From the NCBI GenBank assembly GCA_046329235.1, contig JAXLVA010000001.1, positions 2,170,001-2,234,000 of the forward strand: a DNA stretch of 64,000 nt, read 5' to 3'. The notes under the pieces are model-generated. The model ran no database searches. It saw nothing but the letters and a program-made list of their open reading frames with translations, and had not been told where the DNA came from. This DNA comes from JALONH01 sp046329235 (lineage in GTDB: Bacteria > Bacteroidota > Bacteroidia > Cytophagales > Cytophagaceae). The stretch's first letter is position 1. Every line of letters begins with the position of its first letter. A program made the position numbers and the translations under genes. This document shows positions 35,352 through 44,139 of the stretch, in pieces.

Positions 35352-35453
35352 ATATACAGGTCTGCGACCGTGATGAAACACCAATTTGAAATTAATTACC
35401 ACATACGGTCCGAGACCGTCAGATTCTAAAAGCACAAGTTACAAACTTGCGCT
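35322..35453 (+). repeat. Cluster of palindromes between TenI-like gene and its 3' duplicate
   Basis: Four palindromes occur in a row. GGCGCAAGTTTTCAACTTGTGC (from 35323) is inside the TenI-like coding end. The others are GGTCTGCGACC (35359-35369), ACGGTCCGAGACCGT (35405-35419) and AGCACAAGTTACAAACTTGCG (from 35431). The outer two are related to each other and to 31617-31639. Confidence 0.75.
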
Positions 35454-35457
35454 AATT

Positions 35458-35643
35458 ATGCAGCTAATCAAAGCAAAGAATAAAAATATTGCGGTAATGG
35501 GCTTGGGAGGTTTTTCTGAAAAAAATATAGAGCAATGGAAAAACTGGAATTTAGCAGGTGTAGGACTCTTAGGAACTATTTGGAATAGTGATAATCCGAT
35601 AGCTCAGTTCGAGCGTATTTTAAAAATCCATCAATCCGTTTAA
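35458..35643 (+). pseudogene. Duplicated 3' fragment of the TenI-like gene
   Basis: The translation of this stretch (MQLIKAKNKNIAVMGLGG...) matches the last third of the TenI-like protein closely: GLGGFSEKNIEQWKNWNLAG against GLGGISDTNIEQWEKWNLAG, then GLLGTIWNSDNPIAQFER against GLLGTIWNSENPIAQFEH. It lacks the first two thirds of the barrel and so cannot be functional alone. It keeps a different, probably native C-terminus (ILKIHQSV). An in-frame start at 35386 would read palindromes only. Its 3' end overlaps the opposite-strand ThiF-like gene by 24 nt. Confidence 0.75.
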
Positions 35644-36660
35644 CAAACTGTATACACGCGGATATCCTTTTTCAATTAACAAAGTAGCTGCTTTTTTACT
35701 TCTGATTCCGGAAGCACAGTGAATCACAATCGTTTTATCTAATGGAATCGAAGTCCATTCTTTCTCCCAAGCAGATAAAGGAATATGGACACCACCAATG
35801 GATTTAGCTTCTACTTCATGCTTTTCTCGCACATCTACCAATAATACATCGGGTGAATTTTCTCTCCAATTCAAAAAAGTAGCTTTATCAATTTCGGGAA
35901 CCGTTACACACACTTCTTCATAATCACCCAAAGAAATAATAGCATCGGCTTGTTCCGTTCTAAAAAACGTTATAACATCCGTAGAGTTTTGTAAAGCATT
36001 ATACAACCACAACTTTCCGGATAAGACCTCACCCATTCCAGTGATGATTTTTATTACTTCATTCGCTTGAAAACAACCTACTATTCCGGGCAACACTCCT
36101 ATCACGCCTATCTCCGCACAATTAGGCACTTCTCCTTTCGCCGGTGACTGCGAAAACAAACATCGATAGGTAGGACCATTTTGATAATTAAACACGCTTA
36201 CTTGTCCGTCGAACTTAAACAAAGCACCATATACGTGTACTTTATTGGTCAACACACAAGCATCATTAATTAAATAACGGGTAGCAAAATTATCAGAACC
36301 ATCTACAATAATATCGTAGGATTGAATCAACTCCAGAATATTTTCTTTCGATAAAAAATAAGGATACGTATGAATTATCACATCCGGATTCAAAGCATGC
36401 AGTTTTTCTTTGGCTGCTTCTACTTTCAATTCCCCTTCATCCGAAGTGCTGTATAAAATTTGTCTTTGCAAATTAGACACGTTCACCGTATCTCCATCAA
36501 TGATACCAATAGTCCCCACACCCGCTGCGGTTAAGTACTGCAACACCGGACAACCTAAACCACCTGCACCCACTACTAAAACTTTAGCAGCATTCAACTT
36601 GGCTTGTCCTTGCTCTCCTAATTCAGGAAGAATGATTTGTCGGGAGTATCGAATATTCAT
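35620..36660 (-). CDS. thiF: ThiF/MoeB-family sulfur-carrier adenylyltransferase fused to a rhodanese domain
   Basis: Adenylates the C-terminal Gly of ThiS (and possibly MoaD) for sulfur loading. I start it at the ATG at 36660 (MNIRYSRQIILPELGEQGQ), 2 nt after the thiH stop. An upstream start at 36693 would add 11 unrelated residues. The adenylating Rossmann domain has VVGAGGLGCPVLQYL and SNLQRQILY. The C-terminal rhodanese (from about residue 255) carries the sulfur-accepting Cys in HCASGIRSKKA. Of the two zinc CxxC pairs usual in the family, only single cysteines remain, so the zinc site appears lost. It is the last gene of the thiamine operon. Confidence 0.88.
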   Translation of the reverse strand: MNIRYSRQIILPELGEQGQAKLNAAKVLVVGAGGLGCPVLQYLTAAGVGTIGIIDGDTVNVSNLQRQILYSTSDEGELKVEAAKEKLHALNPDVIIHTYPYFLSKENILELIQSYDIIVDGSDNFATRYLINDACVLTNKVHVYGALFKFDGQVSVFNYQNGPTYRCLFSQSPAKGEVPNCAEIGVIGVLPGIVGCFQANEVIKIITGMGEVLSGKLWLYNALQNSTDVITFFRTEQADAIISLGDYEEVCVTVPEIDKATFLNWRENSPDVLLVDVREKHEVEAKSIGGVHIPLSAWEKEWTSIPLDKTIVIHCASGIRSKKAATLLIEKGYPRVYSLLNGLMDF

Positions 36661-36662
36661 TA

Positions 36663-37775
36663 TTAATGATAACAAGTAGACCAGTCTTTCCAAACAGGCT
36701 CGTAACCTTTTGACTTTAACATATCCGAAATTTCAGCAGCGGAACGCTCATCGGAAATTTCAAACTGCTCCAAAGATTCTTCTTTATTCGTATAACCACC
36801 GGGATTCGTTTTAGAACCGGCACTCATACTGGTAAATCCAAGAGCGAATACATTATCTCTAAAGTTAGGGGCTTCTCTGGTAGAAAGAGAAAGTTCTACT
36901 TCTTGATCAAAGATACGATAGGCGCTTATTAATTGCACGAATTCTTTATCAGAAATACAATTTTCTGCGGCATAAGTACCTGCATGAGGTCTCCACCGCG
37001 GAAAAGAAATAGAATACTTAGTCTTCCAATATGACTTTTGAAGATATTTCAGATGTACAGCGGTACAAAAAGCCTCCACTCTCCAGTTTTCCAAACCAAT
37101 CAAAGTCCCTAAACCGATTTTATTTACCCCGGCCTTACCTGCTCTATCCGGTGTGGCTAGTCGGTAATCATAGTTCGACTTCTTCCCTTTCGGGTGATAG
37201 GTTTTATATACTTCTCTATGATACGTTTCTTGATATACTAAAACTGCATGCACTCCGGCATCCACCAACAACTTATATTCTTCTTCCTCTAACGGCTGCA
37301 CCTCAATAGAAATTTGACTAAAGTGAGGTTTCAATAACTCCACCGCATGAAGTAAATAAGGAACACCAACGGTATGATTCGCTTCACCGGTGACCAGCAA
37401 CACATGCTCATAACCCATGGCTTTAATCATCTCCGCCTCTTGTAGAATTTCTTCGTCGGTAAGTGTTTTACGTTTTAGTTTGTTATCCATACTAAATCCG
37501 CAGTAGGTGCAAATATTTTGACACTCATTAGATAAGTACAAAGGCACATACATTTGCATCACTCTTCCGAAACGTTGTAAAGTCAACTGCTGACTTAACA
37601 TCGCCATCTTAGAAAGATAAGGCAAAGCAGCAGGTGACAATAACGCTTTAAAATCCTCTAGCGTAGGCTTAGATGTTTGCAAAGCATGTAACACATCGGA
37701 TTCTGTTTTACGCAGAATACTTTGCTCTACTGCTTCCCAGTTTAAGTTATCTAACACAGAAGAAATTTCAGACAT
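36663..37775 (-). CDS. thiH: 2-iminoacetate synthase ThiH
   Basis: Radical SAM tyrosine lyase giving dehydroglycine for thiazole synthesis, which marks this as an anaerobic-type (ThiH rather than ThiO) pathway. The 370-residue protein has the radical SAM motif CQNICTYCGFS (C-x3-C-x2-C, around residues 85-92). It also carries the conserved RPHAGTYA and the C-terminal BATS-like region with LSTREAPNFRDN. It directly follows thiG (1-nt gap) and precedes thiF. Confidence 0.95.
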   Translation of the reverse strand: MSEISSVLDNLNWEAVEQSILRKTESDVLHALQTSKPTLEDFKALLSPAALPYLSKMAMLSQQLTLQRFGRVMQMYVPLYLSNECQNICTYCGFSMDNKLKRKTLTDEEILQEAEMIKAMGYEHVLLVTGEANHTVGVPYLLHAVELLKPHFSQISIEVQPLEEEEYKLLVDAGVHAVLVYQETYHREVYKTYHPKGKKSNYDYRLATPDRAGKAGVNKIGLGTLIGLENWRVEAFCTAVHLKYLQKSYWKTKYSISFPRWRPHAGTYAAENCISDKEFVQLISAYRIFDQEVELSLSTREAPNFRDNVFALGFTSMSAGSKTNPGGYTNKEESLEQFEISDERSAAEISDMLKSKGYEPVWKDWSTCYH

Positions 37776-37776
37776 C

Positions 37777-38553
37777 TTATAAGGAATCTAAGAAACTTAA
37801 TAATGGACTACTCGCTTCCGCTTGTTTGCGAATCGGAGCTAACTTCGCTTGATACGCTTCTCTTCCGGCTTCGCACGCTTTCTTGAATGCACCACCCATA
37901 GCAACAGGATCACCGGCAACAGCAATAGCCGTATTCACTAACACCGCCGAAGCACCCATTTCTAAAGCTGTCGCTGCGTGCGATGGAGCACCTAATCCGG
38001 CATCTACCACCACAGGCACTTTACTCTGCTCAATGATGATTTCTAAAAAATCATTAGTCTTTAATCCTTTGTTTGTTCCAATAGGAGCACCTAAAGGCAT
38101 CACAGCTGCGCAACCTACTTCTTCTAATCGCTTACACAATACCGGGTCGGCATGTACATACGGCAAAACAACAAAACCGTCTTTTACCAATTGCTCGGCA
38201 GCAGCTAAGGTCTCTATCGGATCAGGTAATAAATATTTTGGATCCGGATGTATTTCTAATTTCAACCAGTTAGTTCCTAATGCTTCGCGTGCTAAATGTG
38301 CTGCTAAAACTGCTTCTTTCGCATGACGCGCACCGGAAGTATTGGGTAGTAATTGAAAATTTCCTTTTTGTAACCAAAAGATGATATCTTCTTTTTCATT
38401 CGGATTCACTCGCTTCAAGGCCACCGTCACTAACTCTGTACCGCTTGCAACCAAGGCATGATACATTTCTTCTCCGGAAGAAAACTTTCCGGTTCCGGTA
38501 AACAATCTCGACTGAAATGTTTTATCGGCTATCGTTAATACATCTGGTGTCAT
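37777..38553 (-). CDS. thiG: Thiazole synthase ThiG
   Basis: Condenses deoxyxylulose-5-phosphate, dehydroglycine and ThiS thiocarboxylate into the thiazole phosphate. The 258-residue TIM-barrel protein has the N-terminal SRLFTGTGKF, the Schiff-base Lys in VTVALKRVNP, and the phosphate-binding VVDAGLGAPSHAATALEMGASAVLVNTA. It overlaps thiE by 4 nt and sits 1 nt before thiH. Confidence 0.97.
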   Translation of the reverse strand: MTPDVLTIADKTFQSRLFTGTGKFSSGEEMYHALVASGTELVTVALKRVNPNEKEDIIFWLQKGNFQLLPNTSGARHAKEAVLAAHLAREALGTNWLKLEIHPDPKYLLPDPIETLAAAEQLVKDGFVVLPYVHADPVLCKRLEEVGCAAVMPLGAPIGTNKGLKTNDFLEIIIEQSKVPVVVDAGLGAPSHAATALEMGASAVLVNTAIAVAGDPVAMGGAFKKACEAGREAYQAKLAPIRKQAEASSPLLSFLDSL

Positions 38554-39182
38554 CTTACGTTCAATGGATTTAAACTTGAATGAAATTGTTCGAGTATTTC
38601 TAATGGTTGGTAATTCTTTTGTATTACCGATGATACTGCCACCCCATGAATTCCCATGGTAATCAAAGCAGGCACATCCGTAGGCACAATACCACCGATA
38701 GCAATCATCGGAATATCTACATTATTCTTTTGACAAAAATCAACACAACGTTGATAGCCATCCAAACCAAGTATCGGACTTAGATTTTTTTTCGTTTCCG
38801 TAAATCGATAGGGGCCTACGCCAACATAATCGGCACCCTCTTCATATTGATACAAGATATCCAATGGCGTATTACAAGTACCACCGATGATTGCTTGATC
38901 ACCTAACATTTTTCGAGCAGCGCTCACTCTCATATCTGTCAATCCCAAGTGAACTCCATGAGCTCCTACTTCCAATGCAATTTCCGGATGATCATTAATA
39001 ATACAAGTAGCACCATATTGTTTGCACAAGGCAACTACTTTAGCAGCTTCTTGAACTATTACTTTTTTATTAGCATCTTTTATTCGGAGTTGCACCCAGT
39101 TTAATCCATTCGTTAACAATGAATCCAACAAATGTATATCCGAAGTGATATAATGTAAATTAGATATTCTTTTAGCGTACAT
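38550..39182 (-). CDS. thiE: Thiamine phosphate synthase ThiE
   Basis: Joins HMP-pyrophosphate and thiazole phosphate to thiamine phosphate. I start it at the ATG at 39182 (MYAKRISNLHYITSD); a TTG 9 nt earlier is less likely. The 210-residue barrel has QLRIKDANKK (pyrophosphate-binding Arg/Lys), IINDHPEIALEVGAHGVHLGLTD and the C-terminal AIGGIVPTDVPALITMGIHGVAVSS. It overlaps thiD by about 11 nt and thiG by 4 nt, so translation is coupled. Confidence 0.95.
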   Translation of the reverse strand: MYAKRISNLHYITSDIHLLDSLLTNGLNWVQLRIKDANKKVIVQEAAKVVALCKQYGATCIINDHPEIALEVGAHGVHLGLTDMRVSAARKMLGDQAIIGGTCNTPLDILYQYEEGADYVGVGPYRFTETKKNLSPILGLDGYQRCVDFCQKNNVDIPMIAIGGIVPTDVPALITMGIHGVAVSSVIQKNYQPLEILEQFHSSLNPLNVR

Positions 39183-39921
39183 GTACTCCAAGTTTACTTT
39201 GGTGTGAGTTAATAAACTGACTCATATATTCGGAAGCTTCAGTACAAGCTTCCAAGTAACTTCTTCCTAATGCAAGTTTTGCTGCTACCGTTGACGCAAA
39301 CACACATCCACTTCCGTGTTTGGAAGCCCCAACGGTTAGCTTCTTCTTCACTTCCACTACTTGATCAGAAGTTACGAAGTATTCTATAGCATCCGTTCCT
39401 GTTTGATGTCCGGCCTTCAAGTACATTGGCACATGAGGAGCTATTTTTTGAATGGCTTTCTCAATGGTATCTTCACCGCTTAAGGTTAAGCACTCCGGAA
39501 TGTTCGGAGTGATAAGATTTAGAAACGGTGCCAAAGACCACCAGTCTTTCCAATCCGATATAAAGTTATTACCGGAGGAACTGGACAATACCGGATCCCA
39601 AACCAGAATCACATTAGGTAAAGCGCCCTTAATAAAATTGATTACGTTCTTCAAAGTAGTCATAGAACCTACCGCTCCTATCTTCACTACTTTGATATCA
39701 TAGGTAATCAACAAAGGTTGTATTTGCTTGATGACATCTTTGGCATCATACCACCAAGTTTCATAACAGCGGTTTTCATCCTGAGCCGTTAATCCGGAAG
39801 CGACTGCAAACCCATAAGCACCTGCATGCTCGATGGCTTTTACATCTGCTAAGATGCCGGCACCTCCCGTAGGATCTAGTCCGCCTATCGCTAACACATA
39901 CGTATGTGTAGCTTTAGACAT
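39172..39921 (-). CDS. thiD: Hydroxymethylpyrimidine/phosphomethylpyrimidine kinase ThiD
   Basis: Phosphorylates HMP and HMP-phosphate. I start it at the ATG at 39921 (MSKATHTYVLAIGGLDPTGGAGI), overlapping the thiC stop by 8 nt; an earlier in-frame start would add 12 residues unlike the family. The ribokinase-fold signatures are the N-terminal GGLDPTGGAGILADVK and the C-terminal anion hole HGSGCVFASTVAA. It is a stand-alone ThiD rather than a ThiED or ThiDN fusion. Confidence 0.95.
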   Translation of the reverse strand: MSKATHTYVLAIGGLDPTGGAGILADVKAIEHAGAYGFAVASGLTAQDENRCYETWWYDAKDVIKQIQPLLITYDIKVVKIGAVGSMTTLKNVINFIKGALPNVILVWDPVLSSSSGNNFISDWKDWWSLAPFLNLITPNIPECLTLSGEDTIEKAIQKIAPHVPMYLKAGHQTGTDAIEYFVTSDQVVEVKKKLTVGASKHGSGCVFASTVAAKLALGRSYLEACTEASEYMSQFINSHQSKLGVHVR

Positions 39922-41788
39922 AAAGTTGAGCTCCGTTGTTTTTAAATGCTTCCGCACGTTCTTTTAAACCTGCTTCAATAGCTTCTTCGCCACCTAGTCC
40001 ATTTTCTTCTGCAAAGTCTCTCACCTCTTGAGTGATTTTCATCGAACAGAAGTTAGGACCACACATAGAACAGAAGTGCGCTATCTTAGCTCCTTCCGCC
40101 GGTAAGGTTTCATCGTGAAACTCACGTGCCGTATCAGGATCTAAAGACAAATTAAATTGATCTTCCCAACGGAATTCAAAGCGCGCTTTACTTAATACAT
40201 TATCTCTATACTGTGCGCCCGGATGTCCTTTAGCTAAATCGGCAGCATGTGCTGCAATCTTATAAGCCATTACTCCATCCTTCACATCTTTTTTATTCGG
40301 CAATCCTAAATGTTCTTTAGGCGTTACGTAACATAACATGGCAGTACCAAACCAACCAATCATGGCAGCACCAATCGCCGATGTGATGTGATCGTAACCC
40401 GGAGCAATATCCGTAGTCAATGGACCAAGCGTATAAAAAGGAGCTTCTTTACAATGCGCTAATTGTTTGTCCATATTTTCTTTTATCATGTGCATAGGCA
40501 CGTGACCCGGACCTTCAATCATAGTTTGCACATCGTGCTTCCAAGCAATCTCCGTTAATTCACCTAAGGTTTCTAACTCACCAAATTGAGCAGCATCGTT
40601 CGCATCTGCAATACTTCCCGGACGTAAACCGTCACCAAGAGAAAATGCTACATCGTACGATTTCATGATATCACAAATCTCTTCGAAGTGTGTGTACAAG
40701 AAATTTTCTTTATGATGCGCTAAACACCACTTCGCCATAATAGAACCTCCACGTGAAACAATACCGGTCACACGTTTAGCTGTGTAAGGAATGTAACGAA
40801 GCAATACACCGGCGTGAATAGTAAAATAATCAACACCTTGTTCCGCTTGTTCAATCAACGTATCACGGAAGATGTCCCAAGTAAGTTCTTCTGCTTTACC
40901 TCCAACTTTTTCCAGTGCTTGGTAAATTGGAACGGTACCTACCGGAACCGGGCAGTTTCTAATAATCCACTCACGTGTTTCATGAATGTTTTTTCCGGTA
41001 GATAAATCCATTAACGTATCTCCGCCCCAACGACAGCTCCACACCGCTTTCTCCACTTCTTCTTCAATAGAAGAACCTACGGCTGAATTTCCTATGTTGG
41101 TATTTATTTTCACTAAAAAGTTTCTACCAATAATCATCGGTTCGGATTCCGGATGATTGATATTGGAAGGAATGATAGCTCTTCCGCGAGCTACTTCATC
41201 ACGAACAAATTCCGGAGTAATGTAGGAAGTAGGAATAGACGCACCGAAGGATTGTCCGCCGTGTTGCTTCCATAACGAATTAATCGCATTGCTTTCCGAA
41301 CGCATTTGTTCCATGCGTTGATTCTCACGAATCGCGATGTATTCCATCTCCGGCGTAATGATTCCTTTTTTAGCATAATGCATTTGAGAAACATTACAAC
41401 CTGCCTTTGCTTTTAACGGCATCTTCAAATGCTCAAAGCGCATGTACGCTAGCGCATCATCTGCATTACGTTGCAGAGTATAGTCAGAAGAGAATTGAGT
41501 TAACTGTTCTACGTCACCGCGCTCTAATATCCAAGGCTCACGTAAACGATCTAAACCTTTACGAATATCAATTTGAACAGAAGGATCCGTATACGGACCA
41601 CTCGTATCATATACCGTAATCGGAGGGTTTTCTGTTTTACGTACCTCCTTGCCTGTTTTAATTACGGTGTCTTGCAACGTAATTTCACGCATGGCTACTT
41701 TAATCGGGTGTAAAGTGCCGGGCACATAAATTTTCTTAGACCCGCTTAGTGGTTCGCGAGTAATTTGGGGTTGCATGTCGTTTGTCAT
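39914..41788 (-). CDS. thiC: Phosphomethylpyrimidine synthase ThiC
   Basis: Radical SAM enzyme that rearranges aminoimidazole ribotide to HMP-phosphate. The 624-residue protein has the family length. It has the central METHFEEICDIM-like and EGPGHVPMHMIKENMD motifs, and the C-terminal cluster motif CSMCGPNFC (C-x2-C-x4-C, about residue 580), which is specific to ThiC. The start is preceded by GGGAGGT within the thiS stop region, an unusually good Shine-Dalgarno for this phylum, and the gap to thiS is 2 nt. Confidence 0.98.
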   Translation of the reverse strand: MTNDMQPQITREPLSGSKKIYVPGTLHPIKVAMREITLQDTVIKTGKEVRKTENPPITVYDTSGPYTDPSVQIDIRKGLDRLREPWILERGDVEQLTQFSSDYTLQRNADDALAYMRFEHLKMPLKAKAGCNVSQMHYAKKGIITPEMEYIAIRENQRMEQMRSESNAINSLWKQHGGQSFGASIPTSYITPEFVRDEVARGRAIIPSNINHPESEPMIIGRNFLVKINTNIGNSAVGSSIEEEVEKAVWSCRWGGDTLMDLSTGKNIHETREWIIRNCPVPVGTVPIYQALEKVGGKAEELTWDIFRDTLIEQAEQGVDYFTIHAGVLLRYIPYTAKRVTGIVSRGGSIMAKWCLAHHKENFLYTHFEEICDIMKSYDVAFSLGDGLRPGSIADANDAAQFGELETLGELTEIAWKHDVQTMIEGPGHVPMHMIKENMDKQLAHCKEAPFYTLGPLTTDIAPGYDHITSAIGAAMIGWFGTAMLCYVTPKEHLGLPNKKDVKDGVMAYKIAAHAADLAKGHPGAQYRDNVLSKARFEFRWEDQFNLSLDPDTAREFHDETLPAEGAKIAHFCSMCGPNFCSMKITQEVRDFAEENGLGGEEAIEAGLKERAEAFKNNGAQLYV

Positions 41789-41790
41789 AA

Positions 41791-41991
41791 TTAACCTCCC
41801 TGAGTGGCTTTGATGATAAGTAGTTTGTCATTTTCATTCACCAATACCTGACTCCATTGAGATTTAGGAACGACCGCACCGTTCACCGCAATCGCAATAC
41901 CGTTTAACGAGTATTGAAAAAGGATTAACAGTTGTTCAAGACTTACCGCCTTGTCGATTTGTTGTTCTTGTTGATTAACCCAAATGATCAT
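41791..41991 (-). CDS. thiS: Sulfur carrier protein ThiS
   Basis: Ubiquitin-like sulfur carrier of 66 residues ending in the Gly-Gly (IKATQGG) that ThiF adenylates and that later carries the thiocarboxylate to ThiG. It contains the conserved IAVNGAVVPKSQW segment. It is the first gene after the TPP riboswitch. Confidence 0.95.
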   Translation of the reverse strand: MIIWVNQQEQQIDKAVSLEQLLILFQYSLNGIAIAVNGAVVPKSQWSQVLVNENDKLLIIKATQGG

Positions 41992-42033
41992 TTGTATTGG
42001 TGATTAATTTGTACCAATACACTTTGGGTAGAG

Positions 42034-42050
42034 TAATCCCTATAGGATTA
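42034..42050 (-). other. Hairpin in the thiS leader
   Basis: TAATCC and GGATTA form a 6-bp perfect stem with a 5-nt loop between the TPP aptamer and thiS. It may be part of the expression platform. It has no T-run after it on the minus strand, so translational control or antitermination is as likely as a simple terminator. Confidence 0.4.
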
Positions 42051-42077
42051 AGAAGAAGAAGGAAGTTTGCCTTCACT

Positions 42078-42162
42078 TTTCCCTTACGCAGGAATTACCC
42101 TGATCAGGTTCCGAGGGTATGTCTCAGTCTCTATTCAAAAGTCTAAATAGAAACACCCCTAA
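42078..42162 (-). ncRNA. TPP (THI-box) riboswitch
   Basis: Read on the minus strand, the thi-box elements appear in order: AGGGGTG near the 5' end, CTGAGA, ACCCTCGGAACCTGATCAGG, GTAATTCCTGCGTAAGGGAA. The variable P3 stem carries an extra hairpin. It lies directly upstream of thiS and should switch off the thiS-thiC-thiD-thiE-thiG-thiH-thiF operon when thiamine pyrophosphate is plentiful. Confidence 0.96.
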
Positions 42163-42173
42163 AGTGTACGTTA

Positions 42174-42204
42174 CAAATATGGAAGGTTAAAAGCACAATG
42201 TCAA
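42174..42204 (-). promoter_or_regulatory. Candidate thiamine-operon promoter
   Basis: On the minus strand TTGAC is followed about 20 nt later by ATATTTG, a shortened form of the TAnnTTTG box. It sits just 5' of the riboswitch, where the promoter is expected. The -7 box is imperfect. Confidence 0.4.
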
Positions 42205-42244
42205 TACGTTAGACGCAACTTTTATCCATACCCTCAAAAAATAC

Positions 42245-42289
42245 AAAATAAAAAAAGCCATCGTACTATATATATAGTGCGATGGCTTA
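42245..42289 (-). terminator. Rho-independent terminator after the GH5 gene
   Basis: A long stem AAGCCATCG/CGATGGCTT with an inner ACTATA/TATAGT helix (42255-42288), followed on the minus strand by a T-run. It lies about 20 nt past the glucanase stop codon. Confidence 0.9.
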
Positions 42290-42307
42290 GTTATTCCTTA
42301 TAAAATT

Positions 42308-43324
42308 CTATTTTTTCTTTTTCACTTTCACCTTCTCAGATTTCACTAAACTGTCAAAAATTGGCTTATTCATTAAAATCATATTTTCTTTAACCAACAG
42401 TCCGGATTCTGTCAAATCGGAATCAGCCCATCCACCATAAGCATTACTACCTGGTTTGATGGCAGAAGCAGTTTCATCTTTATCAGCGATGGACCAGTTG
42501 CAATAACTGATTTTATACTTTTGTAAAAACTCAAACCAAAGTTGTGTTTCAACCGGATCAAAATTGCTATTACCACTGGCATCACAAGTACCATATTCTG
42601 TAACAAACAATGCTATACCTTTTTCCATGGCAGCTACTGCCTCATCACGCAACCACTGTCTGTGCGTTCCTGCATAGAAGTGTAAAGTATACATTGTATT
42701 TTTATCTTCAATTGGATTCATAGCAGCTTCTGATACTTTTTGTGACCACTGACGAGTACCTACAATGACAATATTATCCGGATCAAACTCACGGATGGCA
42801 GAAATTACTTGTTCAGCGTAAGGCTTAATATCTTTGTTCCAAGAAGTATATTGTAAAGGCTCGTTATATATTTCATATAACACGTTTGGATAGGCACCAT
42901 ATTTCTTTGCCATTTCTGCGAAGAACTTTTTAGCCATTTCCGGATTTTTATGTGCTTCGTGGGAATGGTAATCGATGATAACATATATACCTTTTGCAAT
43001 ACAGGCATCAATCACTTCTCTTACTTTCAACACTTCTTCCGAAGGATTTTCAGAATACCCGCCCATTTCAACTCCCATGGCTGCACGCACTACAGTAGCT
43101 TTCCAATCATCACGTAATGATTTCACCACACCTGAATTGTAATACTGCCCCATCCACTGACTCCAGAATAAAGACATACCTACTAACTGAACTGTATCAC
43201 CGGTAGTAGCACTTACCATGGCAGAACCTTTTACAGTCAACTGACCATATTTTTCAACGACAGTAGATTGTGCCGAGACGCTACCTACAAAGACAATAGA
43301 AAGAAGAATGAATAATAAACGCAT
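42308..43324 (-). CDS. Glycoside hydrolase family 5 endoglucanase-like protein
   Basis: Secreted beta-glucanase of 338 residues. It has a signal peptide (about 1-19, ending VSAQ) and then a single GH5 TIM barrel. The acid/base Glu is in IYNEP (Glu155), the nucleophile in VTEYG (Glu243), and other family residues include DYHSHE near 118-123 and LHFYAGT near 214. There is no carbohydrate-binding module or type IX sorting domain. The C-terminus is a basic KVKVKKKK tail. Cellulose or mixed-linkage glucan is the likely substrate, or a role in the cell's own exopolysaccharide. It is transcribed alone. Confidence 0.9.
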   Translation of the reverse strand: MRLLFILLSIVFVGSVSAQSTVVEKYGQLTVKGSAMVSATTGDTVQLVGMSLFWSQWMGQYYNSGVVKSLRDDWKATVVRAAMGVEMGGYSENPSEEVLKVREVIDACIAKGIYVIIDYHSHEAHKNPEMAKKFFAEMAKKYGAYPNVLYEIYNEPLQYTSWNKDIKPYAEQVISAIREFDPDNIVIVGTRQWSQKVSEAAMNPIEDKNTMYTLHFYAGTHRQWLRDEAVAAMEKGIALFVTEYGTCDASGNSNFDPVETQLWFEFLQKYKISYCNWSIADKDETASAIKPGSNAYGGWADSDLTESGLLVKENMILMNKPIFDSLVKSEKVKVKKKK

Positions 43325-43370
43325 TAGAGTATTTTATTTGGACTACAATATACTAAAGATGGAGGATTAA

Positions 43371-44129
43371 TCAGAAGTTAGTTGTCAGAATAAAAATCAA
43401 AATCCCACCTATCCACCAACTAATCAAGTTAGCTATAAACGACCATTTAAGGAATTTGGTATATGGATAATTGGAAGCAAAAGCAATAAAGAATATCACA
43501 GACTCCAACAACATTACCGCTATTTCTAGAAGAATGATATTGATCTCCGTATGTGAATGCATCCACCACAAGAGCGGGTGAGAAACAATGTTTACTACTA
43601 ACAACATCATTAACAACTTACTCAACGGAAGTTTTATTTTTCTATTCAGCCAAATCCAGTACAATGCTTCCAATAATAGCGTCAATAGAAATGCTATCCA
43701 ATATTCTGACACCTTAGCATAAAACGGTGGCGAATCGTCATAGAGTTTACCATCGTTACGAACAATAAATTGATAAAAGTTCCTTTGACCTGAATTTACT
43801 ATCCACGGAGAAGAGTATAGTTTACCTTCTATCCATATAGATAGTTTAAAAAAATCCATCTTTCTTTTTTCCAATAAAAATAATTCCTCTTTATAATAAT
43901 TAAGATCTAAATCGCTATACGCCCGAGCCTCTCTATTCAAATGGATTGTATCGACAAAAGCAGAATCTTCACAAGGATTAGTAAAAACAACAACACTATC
44001 CCATTGTGTTATTGGCATCCCATTTTCAGTATAAAACTCGAACAGAATTTTATTATAAAACTTAGGCGTAGCGTCCGCGAAAGTAAATAGTGGAAGAAAG
44101 AATAAAAGACAATTTAAAACCAATCTCAT
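43371..44129 (-). CDS. Hypothetical membrane protein with signal peptide
   Basis: Not recognised. I start it at the ATG at 44129 (MRLVLNCLLFFLPLFTFADA, a signal peptide), 10 nt after the AsmA-like stop; a longer reading from 44210 would overlap that gene. The 252-residue protein has an exported N-terminal domain of about 130 residues with two Cys and a beta-rich pattern, then four TM helices from about residue 148 to the end. It probably anchors a periplasmic domain and may work with the AsmA-like protein. Confidence 0.6.
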   Translation of the reverse strand: MRLVLNCLLFFLPLFTFADATPKFYNKILFEFYTENGMPITQWDSVVVFTNPCEDSAFVDTIHLNREARAYSDLDLNYYKEELFLLEKRKMDFFKLSIWIEGKLYSSPWIVNSGQRNFYQFIVRNDGKLYDDSPPFYAKVSEYWIAFLLTLLLEALYWIWLNRKIKLPLSKLLMMLLVVNIVSHPLLWWMHSHTEINIILLEIAVMLLESVIFFIAFASNYPYTKFLKWSFIANLISWWIGGILIFILTTNF

Positions 44130-44139
44130 AAAAATTATT

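Noticed and set aside
35386..35457. 5' part of an 85-codon open frame before the TenI-like fragment
   Set aside because: These codons read intergenic palindromes; the similarity to the TenI-like protein begins only at 35458.
37883..38326. 147-codon open frame antisense to thiG
   Set aside because: It is a mirror frame of a conserved gene; its composition (Ala/Thr/Pro-rich) is what the antisense of thiG would give.
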